A stretch of DNA of 64,000 bases from Bacteroidota bacterium. GTDB taxonomy: Bacteria; Bacteroidota; Ignavibacteria; Ignavibacteriales; Ignavibacteriaceae. Below the pieces are notes generated by a model. That model was not told where the DNA came from, searched no databases, and was given only the letters and a program-made list of their open reading frames with translations. The position numbers were made by a program, and so were the translations under genes. Positions 37,259-47,307 of this stretch are shown in pieces; the first letter of the stretch is position 1; each line of letters opens with the position of its first letter. The stretch covers positions 19,743 through 83,742 of the forward strand of contig JADFLR010000017.1 in assembly GCA_022564295.1 (NCBI GenBank). The letters run 5' to 3'.

Positions 37259-38506
37259 ATGAATAAGCGGAGAGTTGTTATTACCGGTATGGGTGCAGTT
37301 ACCCCCATCGGTATTGGGCTCCAGGAATTCTGGCAAGGTTTAATGGAAGGCAGAAATGGGGTTGATCTCATTACAAAATTCGATACTTCCAAATTTGATA
37401 CAAAATTTGCTGCTGAAGTAAAGAACTTTGATCCTTTAAATTACCTTGATAAAAAAGGTGCCAAACGATTGGATGAGTATGCCCAGTTTGCCATTGGCTC
37501 ATCCACCATGGCTATCGAAGATTCAGGGTTAGACTTAGAAAAAGTTGACCTTGAGCGCTTCGGAGTCGTATTTGGAAGTGGTATCGGTGGTATCAAAACA
37601 TTAAGAGATCAGCATTTTGCTTACTTCGAATCAGGCACTCCAAAAAAAATCAGTCCTTTCTTTATTACAATGATGATCTCGGATATGGCTGCCGGACAAA
37701 TTTCAATTAAGTTTGGATTAAAAGGGCCTAACTATGCAACCACTTCCGCTTGTGCTACTTCTTCTAACGCTATTGCAGACGCTTTTATTTTAGTGCAGAG
37801 AGGAAGTGCCGATATAATGATTTCGGGTGGTTCCGAATCTGCCATTCAGGAAATGTCAGTCGGTGGTTTTAATTCTATGAAAGCACTATCAACTTGGAAC
37901 GATAGATTTAAAGAGGCATCGAGACCATTTGATGCTGATAGAAATGGTTTTGTTTTAGGTGAAGGATCGGCTTCACTTGTGTTGGAAGAGTATGAACTTG
38001 CTAAAGCACGGGGAGCAACCATTTATGCAGAAATTGTTGGCATTGGTTTAACAGGCGATGCATATCACGTTACTGTACCAGCACCCGATGGTGAAGGAGC
38101 TGCAAGGTCGATGAAAGAAGCTATCCGCGATGCTGAACTTAAACCCGAGGATGTTGATTATATTAATGCGCATGGTACATCAACACCATATAACGATATT
38201 AACGAAACCAAAGCGATTAAAACTGTTTTTAATAGTCACGCATATGATTTGGTTGTTAGTTCTACTAAATCCATGACAGGTCATCTTTTAGGAGGTGCAG
38301 GAGCAGTGGAATCTGTTGCGACTGTATTAGCATTAAAAAATAATAAAATCCCCCCTACGATTAATCTTACAAACCCCGACCCTGAATGTGATCTCAATTA
38401 TAGTCCGCTCAAACCAACAGATAAAAAAATACGAGTAGCTATAAGTAATGCATTTGGCTTTGGCGGGCACAACACTTCTATTGTTTTTAAAAAAGTTGAG
38501 GATTGA
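37259..38506 (+). CDS. fabF: Beta-ketoacyl-ACP synthase II
   Basis: A 415-aa elongation condensing enzyme. N-terminus RRVVITGMGAVTPIG; the active-site Cys is in TTSACATSSNA, the two His are in INAHGTSTPYND and KSMTGHLLGGAG, and the C-terminal Gly-rich loop is SNAFGFGGHN. Twenty-four nt after acpP and overlapping rnc by 4 nt. Confidence 0.97.
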   Translation: MNKRRVVITGMGAVTPIGIGLQEFWQGLMEGRNGVDLITKFDTSKFDTKFAAEVKNFDPLNYLDKKGAKRLDEYAQFAIGSSTMAIEDSGLDLEKVDLERFGVVFGSGIGGIKTLRDQHFAYFESGTPKKISPFFITMMISDMAAGQISIKFGLKGPNYATTSACATSSNAIADAFILVQRGSADIMISGGSESAIQEMSVGGFNSMKALSTWNDRFKEASRPFDADRNGFVLGEGSASLVLEEYELAKARGATIYAEIVGIGLTGDAYHVTVPAPDGEGAARSMKEAIRDAELKPEDVDYINAHGTSTPYNDINETKAIKTVFNSHAYDLVVSSTKSMTGHLLGGAGAVESVATVLALKNNKIPPTINLTNPDPECDLNYSPLKPTDKKIRVAISNAFGFGGHNTSIVFKKVED

Positions 38507-39288
38507 TCTTGAGTCGTTTCTTTTCCTGGTTCCGAAATTCTTCATCACGGAGACGGCTGAGGAATAATAATTCATCGGAAGAGTTTGGTTTAAACTCTGA
38601 AAAATTCAGAGAGTTGGAAAAGTTATTAGGCGTATCCATCGAAGACAAATCGTGTTACATTCAGGCACTCACTCACCGTTCTTACTTAGAATCGAATGAC
38701 CGTAAAAGAGTATCAAACGAACGGCTTGAATTTCTTGGTGATTCCGTTTTAAGTTTAGTTGTTGCTCAATTTTTGTTCGAAAATTTTCCCGATGAAGATG
38801 AAGGGTTTCTCACTAAAATTAGAGCGAAATTTGTAAACAGAAATTCTTTGGGTAATGCAGCCGAAAAATTAGGCATTGCTGATTTCATTTTTATAGGTGA
38901 TAATCTTCCCCGTACTTTTGTAAACAACTCCAAAACAGTTCTGGCAGATACGCTTGAAGCATTGATCGGGGCAATATTCCTTGACCGTGGGATTAAAGAA
39001 TGTCGTAAATTTATTTTTAAAATTTTGATCAAACCAAATATAAAAGACGATGACTATCTCATTGACGAGAATTATAAAAGTCAACTTCTTGAATACACTC
39101 AGGCAAATAAAATGGCGTCTCCCTTGTATGAAGTGATAAAAGAAGAAGGACCGCAGCATGAACGTATTTTTACAGTTCGGGTTTCTGTTGGTATAAATGA
39201 GATAGGCATGGGTAAAGCAATGAGTAAGAAAACCGCCGAGCAAAGTGCAGCCCGGATCGCACTTAATAAAATTCTAACTTCGGATTGA
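38503..39288 (+). CDS. rnc: Ribonuclease III
   Basis: A 261-aa double-strand-specific RNase for rRNA and mRNA processing. The family signature is NERLEFLGDSVLSLVV, which carries the metal-binding Glu/Asp; a second acidic pair lies in DTLEALIGAIFLD. The C-terminal dsRNA-binding domain runs from NYKSQLLEYTQ to AEQSAARIALNKIL. Start is TTG at 38503 (overlapping the fabF stop) or TTG at 38509; no ATG is near. The basic Ser/Arg-rich N-terminal 25 residues are an extension compared with E. coli RNase III (226 aa). Confidence 0.94.
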   Translation: MILSRFFSWFRNSSSRRRLRNNNSSEEFGLNSEKFRELEKLLGVSIEDKSCYIQALTHRSYLESNDRKRVSNERLEFLGDSVLSLVVAQFLFENFPDEDEGFLTKIRAKFVNRNSLGNAAEKLGIADFIFIGDNLPRTFVNNSKTVLADTLEALIGAIFLDRGIKECRKFIFKILIKPNIKDDDYLIDENYKSQLLEYTQANKMASPLYEVIKEEGPQHERIFTVRVSVGINEIGMGKAMSKKTAEQSAARIALNKILTSD

Positions 39289-39444
39289 TTTACTGATAAA
39301 GTATGGGAAAAATATGTCCATCGATTTCTTTCTGTTTTTTTAACTTCATTTATGATAATTGACTAAATTAATATTTCAAAAATTTAAAATGTTTTTGTTT
39401 ATTTAATTTAACTTGTAATTATACCGAGTTTACGAGAAATATAT

Positions 39445-42348
39445 ATGAGAAATTTAGAACATCCCGATAAATTTGTAAACCGCCATATTGGTCCGCGCGA
39501 TTATCAGTTGGAAGAGATGGCAAAAACCTGCGGTGTAAATTCAGTAGATGAATTAATTGATGAAACAATCCCCGCCAATATCCGCCTCAATAAGAAACTT
39601 AGTTTGGCGTCTGCAGTAACCGAGCATTCTTTTATAAAAAATCTTCAAAAGATTGCATCAAAGAACAAAGTTTTTAAATCTTACATAGGAATGGGATATC
39701 ATCCTGCAAATTTACCTTCCGTTATACAAAGAAATATTTTGGAAAATCCCGGATGGTACACTCAATACACTCCTTATCAGGCAGAAATTGCACAAGGAAG
39801 ATTGGAAGCATTACTCATTTTTCAAACAGTGATTTCAGATCTTACAGCAATGGATATAGCCAATGCTTCACTTTTAGATGAAGGAACTTCTGCTGCCGAA
39901 GCAATGTTAATGTTTCACGCATTGCGCCCAAAAGATAAAAAGGAAGCGCACGTGTTTTTTGTTTCGGAAGAGTGTTATCCGCAAACAATTGGTGTACTTA
40001 AATCGAGAGCAATTTCGCAAGGAATAGAACTAAAAATTAGCGATTTCAAAACTGAAAAACTTACCGATGACATATTCGGTGTTCTTGTTCAGTATCCCTC
40101 GGGAAATGGTGAGATAAAAGATTATTCTGAGTTTTTTAAAGTCGCCGGAGAGAAAAGAATATTTAAAGTTATTGCAGCAGATTTGCTAAGTCTTACTTTA
40201 CTTAAACCCCCGGGAGAGTTTGGCGCCGATGCAGTTGTTGGGTCTTCACAAAGGTTTGGTGTTCCTATGGGTTTCGGCGGTCCACATGCAGCATTCTTTG
40301 CAACCAAAGAAATATTTAGAAGATATATACCGGGAAGAATTATTGGTATTTCGGTTGATAATGAAGGGAATCAGGCATATCGTATGGCTCTTCAAACAAG
40401 AGAGCAGCATATTAGAAGAGAAAAAGCTACAAGCAATATTTGCACTGCACAGGCGCTGCTTGCAATAATCGCGGGAATGTATGCAGTTTATCATGGTCCT
40501 GATGGATTAAAAGATATTGCTAATCGTATAAGTACGTTCACCCGGATGTTAGACGCATCACTTAATGATTTCGGTTTTAAACAACTGAACAAAAACTTCT
40601 TCGATACATTATTAATTGAAGATACAAACGAACGAATTGATGCAATAAAAATTGAAGCGTTAAAAAGAGAAATCAATTTAAGATATATCGGAAACAACAG
40701 AATCGGAATATCAATTAATGAAACTACTGGAGGGGAGGATATAAAAGAACTGGTAGAACTTTTTGCTGTTGTATCGAATAATAAAGTTCCTGATGATCAT
40801 CTTCAAAAATTATTTATAAAAGCAAGGACAGAATATCCTGATTTTCTATCGCGAACAAGTGATTTTCTTACTCACGAAACTTTTAACAGTTATCAATCAG
40901 AAACAGAAATGTTAAGATTTTTAAAAAAACTGGAAAACAGGGATTTATCTTTAGCTCATTCGATGACACCACTTGGTTCATGCACAATGAAACTAAACGG
41001 CACCTCCGAAATGCTTGGAATTTCCTGGCCTCAGTTTTCTGATATTCATCCATTTGCACCGGCTGATCAAACGAAAGGTTATCAACAGATAATAAATGAA
41101 CTTGAATTTGACCTTGCTGAAATAACAGGTTTACCTGCAGTGTCACTTCAACCGAATTCGGGGGCACAGGGAGAGTTCACGGGTTTAATGGTTATTAGAG
41201 AGTATCATCACAGTAAAGGCGAAAAAGATAGGAACGTTGTTTTAATTCCATCTTCGGCACATGGAACGAATCCAGCAAGCGCTGTTATGGCAGGAATGAA
41301 AGTAGTGGTTGTTAAATGTGATGAGCAGGGGAACATCGACGTTTATGATCTTAAAAACAAAGCAGAGCAGTTTAAGGATAATTTATCCACACTTATGGTA
41401 ACTTATCCATCAACGCATGGTGTGTTTGAAGAAAAAATAATTGAGATGTGTGAGATTATTCACCAGAACGGCGGACAGGTTTATATGGATGGTGCTAATA
41501 TGAATGCGCAGGTTGGATTAACCAATCCCGCTTTAATTGGTGCTGATGTTTGCCATCTTAACTTGCATAAAACCTTTGCAATACCGCACGGCGGCGGCGG
41601 ACCGGGAATGGGTCCGATCTGTGCTGCCGGGCATTTGGCTCCTTTTTTACCTACTCATTATTTTGTTAAAGTTGGTGGTGATAAAGGAATTGCTTCAGTT
41701 TCATCTGCTCCGTGGGGAAGCGCAAATGTTTTGATCATTTCTTATGCTTACATAAAACTGATGGGACCTGAAGGACTAACCAAAGCAACCAAAACAGCAA
41801 TTGTAAACGCAAACTATATTCTTAACAGGTTACAAAAATATTACAAAGTTTTGTACACCGGTTTGAACGACAGGGTTGCACACGAATTAATCTTTGATAT
41901 GAGAGAGTTTAAACAATCAGTTCAAATAGATGTTGAAGATATTGCTAAACGATTAATTGATTATGGATTCCATGCACCAACGGTTTCTTTTCCTGTACTG
42001 GGTACGTTGATGGTTGAACCGACAGAAAGTGAATCGAAAGAAGAGATAGACAGATTTTGCGATACTCTAATTTCAATCAGGAATGAAATTAAAGAAATTG
42101 AAGAAGGCGAGGAGGATCCTATAGATAACCTATTAAAAAATGCACCTCATACTTTAAAGGTTTTAACAGCAAATGAGTGGAATCATAAGTATTCAAGAGA
42201 GAAAGCAGCTTACCCTCTTCCTTTTACAAAAGAAAAGAAATTCTGGGCTGCTGTTGGAAGGATTGACAGTGCATACGGCGATAGGAATCTTGTTTGTTCT
42301 TGTGTGCCGGTTTCGGATTATGAAGAAGAAACGTTGGTAAATAGGTAG
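39445..42348 (+). CDS. gcvP: Glycine dehydrogenase (decarboxylating), P-protein
   Basis: A 967-aa single-chain P-protein of the glycine cleavage system, which decarboxylates glycine with pyridoxal phosphate and passes aminomethyl to lipoyl H-protein. Both homologous halves are fused. The PLP Lys lies in [19 protein letters not shown], preceded by [13 protein letters not shown]-terminal [16 protein letters not shown] and [13 protein letters not shown] are typical. The genes for the H and T proteins are not in the window. A 156-nt gap from rnc contains no clear terminator. Confidence 0.96.
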   Translation: MRNLEHPDKFVNRHIGPRDYQLEEMAKTCGVNSVDELIDETIPANIRLNKKLSLASAVTEHSFIKNLQKIASKNKVFKSYIGMGYHPANLPSVIQRNILENPGWYTQYTPYQAEIAQGRLEALLIFQTVISDLTAMDIANASLLDEGTSAAEAMLMFHALRPKDKKEAHVFFVSEECYPQTIGVLKSRAISQGIELKISDFKTEKLTDDIFGVLVQYPSGNGEIKDYSEFFKVAGEKRIFKVIAADLLSLTLLKPPGEFGADAVVGSSQRFGVPMGFGGPHAAFFATKEIFRRYIPGRIIGISVDNEGNQAYRMALQTREQHIRREKATSNICTAQALLAIIAGMYAVYHGPDGLKDIANRISTFTRMLDASLNDFGFKQLNKNFFDTLLIEDTNERIDAIKIEALKREINLRYIGNNRIGISINETTGGEDIKELVELFAVVSNNKVPDDHLQKLFIKARTEYPDFLSRTSDFLTHETFNSYQSETEMLRFLKKLENRDLSLAHSMTPLGSCTMKLNGTSEMLGISWPQFSDIHPFAPADQTKGYQQIINELEFDLAEITGLPAVSLQPNSGAQGEFTGLMVIREYHHSKGEKDRNVVLIPSSAHGTNPASAVMAGMKVVVVKCDEQGNIDVYDLKNKAEQFKDNLSTLMVTYPSTHGVFEEKIIEMCEIIHQNGGQVYMDGANMNAQVGLTNPALIGADVCHLNLHKTFAIPHGGGGPGMGPICAAGHLAPFLPTHYFVKVGGDKGIASVSSAPWGSANVLIISYAYIKLMGPEGLTKATKTAIVNANYILNRLQKYYKVLYTGLNDRVAHELIFDMREFKQSVQIDVEDIAKRLIDYGFHAPTVSFPVLGTLMVEPTESESKEEIDRFCDTLISIRNEIKEIEEGEEDPIDNLLKNAPHTLKVLTANEWNHKYSREKAAYPLPFTKEKKFWAAVGRIDSAYGDRNLVCSCVPVSDYEEETLVNR

Positions 42349-42480
42349 AACCGTTAAGTTGATTAAGACGGTGTTTACTACCGTATAAAATTTGCACTTT
42401 AAGTTTTTGTTTAATCTCTTTAAATACATTTTAATTTTTTTTTCACATCGTTTATATGATTTACCTAATACCGGATTTGA

Positions 42481-43809
42481 ATGATTAAAAACATTTATTT
42501 CATCTTTATAACACTTTGCTTTACAACCCTGATTAAAGCAGAAGGCAGCGACACACTTTTTTATAAAGGTGATTATTCTGTAATAATTGATTCCATAGTT
42601 ATAATAGGTAATGATCAAACAGAAGACTTTATCATACTAAGAGAATTAACTGTTGCGCTTGGAGATACTCTTAATCCTAAACTTGCTGAGTATAATAGGG
42701 AAAGAGTTTACAGTCTTAATATTTTCAACGAAGTAAAACTACATCCATTCCAATTAAACAATGTTAATTATCTTTTAATTACCATTGAAGAGAGCTGGTA
42801 CATTTACCCGCTTCCGTTTCTTACTTTGAAGGATAGAGACTGGAGTAAAATTTCTTACGGTGTGGCTGTAAAGATCGCAAACTTCAGGGGAAGGAATGAA
42901 ACATTAAGGGGCAGGTTAGCATTGGGGTACGACCCATCACTTACCTTTTCCTATTCGAATCCAAACCTTTCACGTAACCTCGATTTATTCTCAATCTTTC
43001 AGATTGGTTTACAGGAAGTAAGCAACAGAAGTACTACTGCAGAAGAATTAGCTGGTGGCGATTTTGAACATAAGTTTTATTTTGCCAAACTCACTTTCGG
43101 TAAACGTTTTGGATTGTTTCACCGCTTTGCTGTTACTGCGGGGTACGATTACGTTGAAACTCCTTTTTTTATCGAAGGTATTTCCGCTTCAAATGAGAGA
43201 ATAGATAGAACCGTAATACTCGGAGCAAGTTATAACTATGATACAAGGGATTTACGACAGTATGCTTCAAACGGTTTATTTGCATTTGCGAGTTTCGAGT
43301 TAAAGGGTATGGGTATTAATGATATCAAATACAGAATAGCTTATTTTGATTATAGAGAATACAGACCTATTATTAGTAGTCTTGTTCTTAAATGGCGTCT
43401 TGCTGCACGCTTAACAAATGGCAAAGTTCCCTTCTACGATTATTCCTATCTCGGACTTGGACAAAGAATAAGAGGGCATTGGGATGAACAACAGGAGGGC
43501 AACGACTTATTTATTGGTTCACTGGAACTGGATTACTGGATTTTAAATGATTACCGGCTCAACCTTTATTGGATTCCTCTCCTGCCGAATTCACTTCTTT
43601 CTTACCGTGTGGGTCTCGTTTGGGAATTATTTGTTGATACCGGCACAACACGATTAATCGGTGAACCACTTGCACTTAATCAGTTCAGCACTGGTTACGG
43701 AACAGGTGTTTCACTATTGTTGCTACCTTACTTTACTATGCGGATTGAATATGCAGTTAATGAACAATTTAAAGGACAATGGATTTTTGATATTGGTGCA
43801 TCTTTCTAA
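42481..43809 (+). CDS. Outer-membrane protein with POTRA domain and BamA/TamA-like barrel
   Basis: A 442-aa protein with a signal peptide. Residues about 35-105 form one POTRA-like domain (IDSIVIIGNDQTEDFIILRELTV, in two parts, then YSLNIFNEVKL). The rest is a beta-barrel with Tyr/Phe-rich strands and YDTRDLRQYASNGLFAFASFE, and it ends in an aromatic-terminated strand (IFDIGASF) as BAM substrates do. This fits the Omp85/surface-antigen superfamily, though with one POTRA in place of TamA's three or BamA's five. Its precise role, export or assembly, is not known. The next gene starts inside its last codons. Confidence 0.75.
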   Translation: MIKNIYFIFITLCFTTLIKAEGSDTLFYKGDYSVIIDSIVIIGNDQTEDFIILRELTVALGDTLNPKLAEYNRERVYSLNIFNEVKLHPFQLNNVNYLLITIEESWYIYPLPFLTLKDRDWSKISYGVAVKIANFRGRNETLRGRLALGYDPSLTFSYSNPNLSRNLDLFSIFQIGLQEVSNRSTTAEELAGGDFEHKFYFAKLTFGKRFGLFHRFAVTAGYDYVETPFFIEGISASNERIDRTVILGASYNYDTRDLRQYASNGLFAFASFELKGMGINDIKYRIAYFDYREYRPIISSLVLKWRLAARLTNGKVPFYDYSYLGLGQRIRGHWDEQQEGNDLFIGSLELDYWILNDYRLNLYWIPLLPNSLLSYRVGLVWELFVDTGTTRLIGEPLALNQFSTGYGTGVSLLLLPYFTMRIEYAVNEQFKGQWIFDIGASF

Positions 43810-44482
43810 CATAGAACTATATTATTCCTCTGAAGAGAATATCTCCGATGAAATTATCTTATTAGCCGGCGATGAATTTAAGCATGCCGTAAAGGTAATG
43901 CGCAGTAAAATTGGTGATACGATTTATGTTACGAATGGTACTGGTTTAATAATCAAAACTGAAATTTTAACTATCAAAAAAGATAAACTTTCTGCTAAGA
44001 TAATTGAAACCATTAAAACCGAAAACAAATTTGAGAATATTTTCTTCTGCATTCCAAAGTTAAAGAATCCCGAAAGGTTTAAATTTGCAATAGAAAAATG
44101 TGTTGAGCTTGGAGTTACAAATTTTATTATCTTCGAATCAAAAAGAACAATTGCAAAAGGAACGAATATTAAAAGGTGGGAGAAGATTGCACTCGCAGCA
44201 ATGAAGCAATCGTTAAGAGCATTCTTACCAAAAATTAAATTATTAAGAAATCTATCGGAAATTTCGGAATCAAACGGGGAAAAAATTATCTTCGAACAGA
44301 ACGTAAAAAGAAAATTCCAATTTGAGTTTAAGATGGATAAAAGCTACTACTTCATCTTTGGTCCTGAGGGTGGTTTTACCGAAGATGAACTTAAATTTTT
44401 CGATGCCGATTCAATTTATTCCCTTTCCGATCATCGTTTAAGAAGCGAAACTGCAATTGTTAAAGCAGTATCTCTAATTTGA
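43796..44482 (+). CDS. rsmE: 16S rRNA (uracil1498-N3)-methyltransferase
   Basis: About 228 aa. It methylates U1498 of 16S rRNA using SAM. The SPOUT-type knot region has FGPEGGFTEDE and SLSDHRLRSETAIVKAVS, and the PUA-like N-terminus has HAVKVMRSKIGD. I start at GTG 43796, 14 nt inside the end of the barrel gene, because family homology begins there (LSNIELYYS); the frame runs further upstream but overlaps coding sequence. Coupled translation with the upstream gene is likely. Confidence 0.9.
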   Translation: MHLSNIELYYSSEENISDEIILLAGDEFKHAVKVMRSKIGDTIYVTNGTGLIIKTEILTIKKDKLSAKIIETIKTENKFENIFFCIPKLKNPERFKFAIEKCVELGVTNFIIFESKRTIAKGTNIKRWEKIALAAMKQSLRAFLPKIKLLRNLSEISESNGEKIIFEQNVKRKFQFEFKMDKSYYFIFGPEGGFTEDELKFFDADSIYSLSDHRLRSETAIVKAVSLI

Positions 44483-44491
44483 TTCTATTTT

Positions 44492-44525
44492 AAAAAAACA
44501 ACCCAGTACCGGGGAGGCACTGGGT
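44492..44525 (-). terminator. Intrinsic terminator, minus strand
   Basis: Ten-pair stem (seven Watson-Crick pairs ACCCAGT/ACTGGGT, then G-U and two C-G) with loop TCCCC, followed after TG by seven T on the minus strand (44498-44492). It ends transcription from the small exported protein gene or the candidate sRNA. Confidence 0.8.
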
Positions 44526-44590
44526 GCGATCCTTTTGTATCAAAGGGCAGGGGAGAACCCTCTGATAGGATCAAAATTGTTAAAAGGGAT
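44492..44590 (-). ncRNA. Candidate small RNA with C-rich (UCCCC) hairpin loops
   Basis: On the minus strand, TTGACT (44624-44619) and TACCTT (44601-44596) 17 nt apart could start a transcript near 44590. It would fold into hairpin A (44572-44528: GATCC/GGATC, TATCA/TGATA, AGGG/CCCT with a loop containing CUCCCC), then hairpin B (44525-44501: ACCCAGU/ACUGGGU with GCC/GGU inside and loop UCCCC), then U7. C-rich loops like these pair with Shine-Dalgarno GGGGAG/GGAGG in RsaE-type sRNAs. It also lies downstream of the minus-strand gene ending at 44682, so it might be only that gene's 3' UTR. I know no family that matches. Confidence 0.45.
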
Positions 44591-44681
44591 GCGATAAGGT
44601 AATACGATCGTCACAATAAGTCAAATATTCCCTCAGTAAAAATTTTCACCGTTAGCATTCAATGTATGCTTGATCAACTAA

Positions 44682-45041
44682 TTATTTATTTACTAAAGCC
44701 CACCAGTCTTCATGAATTATTTCAAATTTCATTTTTTGTTTTTTATCGAGGAGATTCTCAATTTTTGCATCAGCAATTTTTCTCACTCTTTCTTCTACCG
44801 AACCATTTCCGGATATATTCTCTAACCCTGTAAAATATTCATTTAAAATATTTTTTACTTTAACTTCCTGGTTCTTTGTTAACAATAACTTTTGTACAAG
44901 CTTGATGGTCATCTCATTTACCTTTGCTTTGCTATTATCCTGCAAAATGTTTTCGGCTGAGATAAAAATTGTTGTACTTATTAACATTATAAAAGCCAAG
45001 ATTAAAATTTTTAGCGATGATACTTTTTTATTCAGTTTCAT
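44682..45041 (-). CDS. Small exported hypothetical protein (Spy/CpxP-like?)
   Basis: A 119-aa protein with a signal peptide (KILILAFIMLISTTIFISA). The mature part is helical and highly charged, with TIKLVQKLLLTKNQEVKVKNIL, which recalls the LTxxQ motif of Spy/CpxP-type periplasmic chaperones, but the match is weak. It ends in EIIHEDWWALVNK. Single gene between converging rsmE and divergent rnhC. Confidence 0.55.
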   Translation of the reverse strand: MKLNKKVSSLKILILAFIMLISTTIFISAENILQDNSKAKVNEMTIKLVQKLLLTKNQEVKVKNILNEYFTGLENISGNGSVEERVRKIADAKIENLLDKKQKMKFEIIHEDWWALVNK

Positions 45042-45179
45042 GGTAATCTCACTTTGTTAAATATACTTACTCATTAAAGGTAACACGAGTTTAATTATAA
45101 TTCAATGTATGCAACCGTAATTATACAAAAAACTACAAATTCTGTTCCGAATTTAATTTATTGATAAGAATAATTTATA

Positions 45180-46121
45180 TTGGCATTCATTCAATTAAAA
45201 AATAGTGTTTCCGTGCCCAATTACAAACAATCTGCAATAATATTATTAGAAAATCATCTTAAAAATATAAGAAAATCAGGTCTTCATACATCCGAACCGC
45301 TCAAAGCTCAATATAATTATCAGGCAGATATCAAAGATTTGAATGGAAACATAAAATTACTTGTTTATTTTAGCAAAAAAGGAAACAAGGTAGTACTGCA
45401 AGGGAATAAAGAACTTCAATTATATCAAAAAGTTAATATCCTTATTTTTGGCGAACGGTTATTTGACAACGATAAAACAACTTTAACTGAACCGAAAATT
45501 TATATTGGAACAGATGAATCCGGCAAAGGCGATTATTTCGGTCCACTCGTAATTGCTGCTGTATTTGCAGATCTTTCAATTTCAAAAAAGTTAAAGGAAA
45601 TTGGGGTAATAGATAGTAAAGAACTAACCGATCAATCAATCTCAATTATTGCAGCTAAAATTAAAAAACTGGAAGGATGTGTTTTCGATGTGATAGTAAT
45701 CGGTCCTGAGAAGTATAATATTTTGTATGATAAAATGGGAAATCTTAATAAGCTGTTAGGCTGGGCGCACGCAAAAGCGATTGAAAATGTATTGAATGTT
45801 AAAATTGCACCTGAAGCAATTAGTGATAAATTTGGCAATGAAAAATATATTCATAACTCACTGCAGGAAAAAGGCAAAGAAATAAAACTGCACCAGGAAA
45901 CTAAAGCAGAAAAATTTACAGCAGTTGCTGCTGCATCTATTCTTGCAAGGGATTCATTTAGCAAATGGTTTTATATAGTGAAGAAACAAATGAATATTCA
46001 ACTGCCTAAAGGAGCTTCTCAGAAAGTTGAAGAGAAGGCAAAGTATATTAAAAAGCAGCTTGGCAATGAGGTACTGGGGAAGTTGGTGAAACTTCATTTT
46101 AAAACTACAAAAAAATTATAA
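45180..46121 (+). CDS. rnhC: Ribonuclease HIII
   Basis: A 313-aa RNase H of the HIII group, which cuts RNA in RNA-DNA hybrids. The N-terminal 95 residues are the TBP-like substrate-binding domain that distinguishes HIII from HII. The catalytic part starts IGTDESGKGDYFGPLV (first acidic pair, with the Gly-Lys-Gly of HIII), then IGVIDSKELTD and FTAVAAASILARD. TTG start at 45180; no ATG is available. Twenty-four nt before the phosphofructokinase gene. Confidence 0.92.
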   Translation: MAFIQLKNSVSVPNYKQSAIILLENHLKNIRKSGLHTSEPLKAQYNYQADIKDLNGNIKLLVYFSKKGNKVVLQGNKELQLYQKVNILIFGERLFDNDKTTLTEPKIYIGTDESGKGDYFGPLVIAAVFADLSISKKLKEIGVIDSKELTDQSISIIAAKIKKLEGCVFDVIVIGPEKYNILYDKMGNLNKLLGWAHAKAIENVLNVKIAPEAISDKFGNEKYIHNSLQEKGKEIKLHQETKAEKFTAVAAASILARDSFSKWFYIVKKQMNIQLPKGASQKVEEKAKYIKKQLGNEVLGKLVKLHFKTTKKL

Positions 46122-46145
46122 AAATAAATATTACCGGGAGAAAAC

Positions 46146-47243
46146 ATGGCTAATAATTCAGATGTTAGAAAAATCGGAATACTTACAGGAGGTGGTGACT
46201 GTCCAGGATTGAATGCTGTTATCCGCGGTGTTACAAAACCTGCACAGGATTATGGAATGACTGTTTTCGGTATTATGGATGGCTTTGAAGGTTTTGTTGA
46301 AGGTAAAGCAAAGGAATTACGAAATGAAGATGTTTCTGGAATTTTATCCACAGGCGGTACAATACTTGGTTCTTCTAATAAAGGAGACCCTTTCCACTGG
46401 TGCGTAGAAAGTAATGGTAAGATTGAAATAGTTGATAAGACTGAAGATGTACTGAGGAATTATAAAGCCTGGGACCTTGATGCTTTAATTGCAATTGGCG
46501 GAGATGGAACAATGCACATAAGTAATAAATTAAGTAAGATGGGAATGAATGTTATCGGAGTTCCCAAAACAATTGATAATGATTTAGAAGCAACTGATTT
46601 AACTTTTGGTCACGATTCTGCTGTGTATGTAGTTTCAATGGCTTTGGATAGGTTACATACAACAGCGTCGTCGCATCACAGGGTTATTGTTGTAGAAGTT
46701 ATGGGAAGATACGCCGGATGGATTGCATTAAATGGTGGGATAGCAGGAGGTGCCGATATAATTTTAATACCCGAGTTTCCCTTCTCGTGGGAAAAGGTGT
46801 TCGACAAGATTCACAAAAGAGAATTGATGGGTAAAAGATTCAGCTTGGTTTGTGCAGCAGAAGGTGCAAAACCTTTAGGCGGTGAGATGGTTACTAAAGG
46901 TACAAATAATAAAAGAACTGATCCGATACAACTTGGCGGAATTGGAAAAATAGTTGCTGATGAGATTGAAAAAAATACAGGGAGGGAAACAAGGGTAACA
47001 GTGCTTGGTCATCTTCAACGCGGCGGCAGCCCCACACCATTTGATAGAATACTCGCTACAAAATTTGGTGCCTTTGCAATAGAAATGGCTTCAACAAAGC
47101 GATTTGGCTGTATGGCTGCTCTTAGAGGCACTGAAATTGTGGATGTGAAAATTGAAGATGCGATTGCAAAACAAAAATTAGTTCAAATGGATAATCAAGC
47201 GGTTAGAGCTGCCAGGGCAATCGGAATATCTTTTGGAGATTAA
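46146..47243 (+). CDS. pfkA: 6-phosphofructokinase with mixed ATP/PPi signature
   Basis: A 365-aa PfkA-family enzyme of glycolysis. GILTGGGDCPGLNAVIRG is the phosphodonor loop. Two positions that separate ATP from pyrophosphate enzymes disagree: GGDG at 118-121 has Gly (ATP type, E. coli Gly104) while VPKTIDND has Lys141 (PPi type, E. coli Gly124). The catalytic Asp lies in PKTIDND, and VVEVMGRYAGWIA binds substrate. Such Gly/Lys forms are known in the family and are generally held to be ATP users, but the donor should be tested. GGGAG-like Shine-Dalgarno (CGGGAG) before the ATG. Confidence 0.9.
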   Translation: MANNSDVRKIGILTGGGDCPGLNAVIRGVTKPAQDYGMTVFGIMDGFEGFVEGKAKELRNEDVSGILSTGGTILGSSNKGDPFHWCVESNGKIEIVDKTEDVLRNYKAWDLDALIAIGGDGTMHISNKLSKMGMNVIGVPKTIDNDLEATDLTFGHDSAVYVVSMALDRLHTTASSHHRVIVVEVMGRYAGWIALNGGIAGGADIILIPEFPFSWEKVFDKIHKRELMGKRFSLVCAAEGAKPLGGEMVTKGTNNKRTDPIQLGGIGKIVADEIEKNTGRETRVTVLGHLQRGGSPTPFDRILATKFGAFAIEMASTKRFGCMAALRGTEIVDVKIEDAIAKQKLVQMDNQAVRAARAIGISFGD

Positions 47244-47254
47244 GCGGAAAATTA

Positions 47255-47285
47255 TTGCATTTAGATTAAGACAATTATATATTTG
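47255..47285 (+). promoter_or_regulatory. Bacteroidota-type promoter of the tRNA-Asp gene
   Basis: TTG (47255-47257), a 20-nt spacer and TATATTTG (47278-47285), a full match to TTG-N17-23-TAnnTTTG, 23 nt before the mature tRNA. It is the most reliable promoter in the window since a stable RNA gene follows. Confidence 0.75.
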
Positions 47286-47307
47286 GACTCGATTTTTGAA
47301 AAAAACC

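Noticed and set aside
42381..42405. Terminator after gcvP (ACGGT...ACCGT)
   Set aside because: Only a 5-bp stem without a T-run.
43661..43795. Upstream extension of rsmE
   Set aside because: Lies fully inside the barrel gene in another frame; homology begins at about 43796.
44492..44590. SRP (4.5S) RNA or 6S RNA
   Set aside because: The conserved SRP apical motif with the GGAA loop is absent, and the length and shape do not fit 6S RNA.
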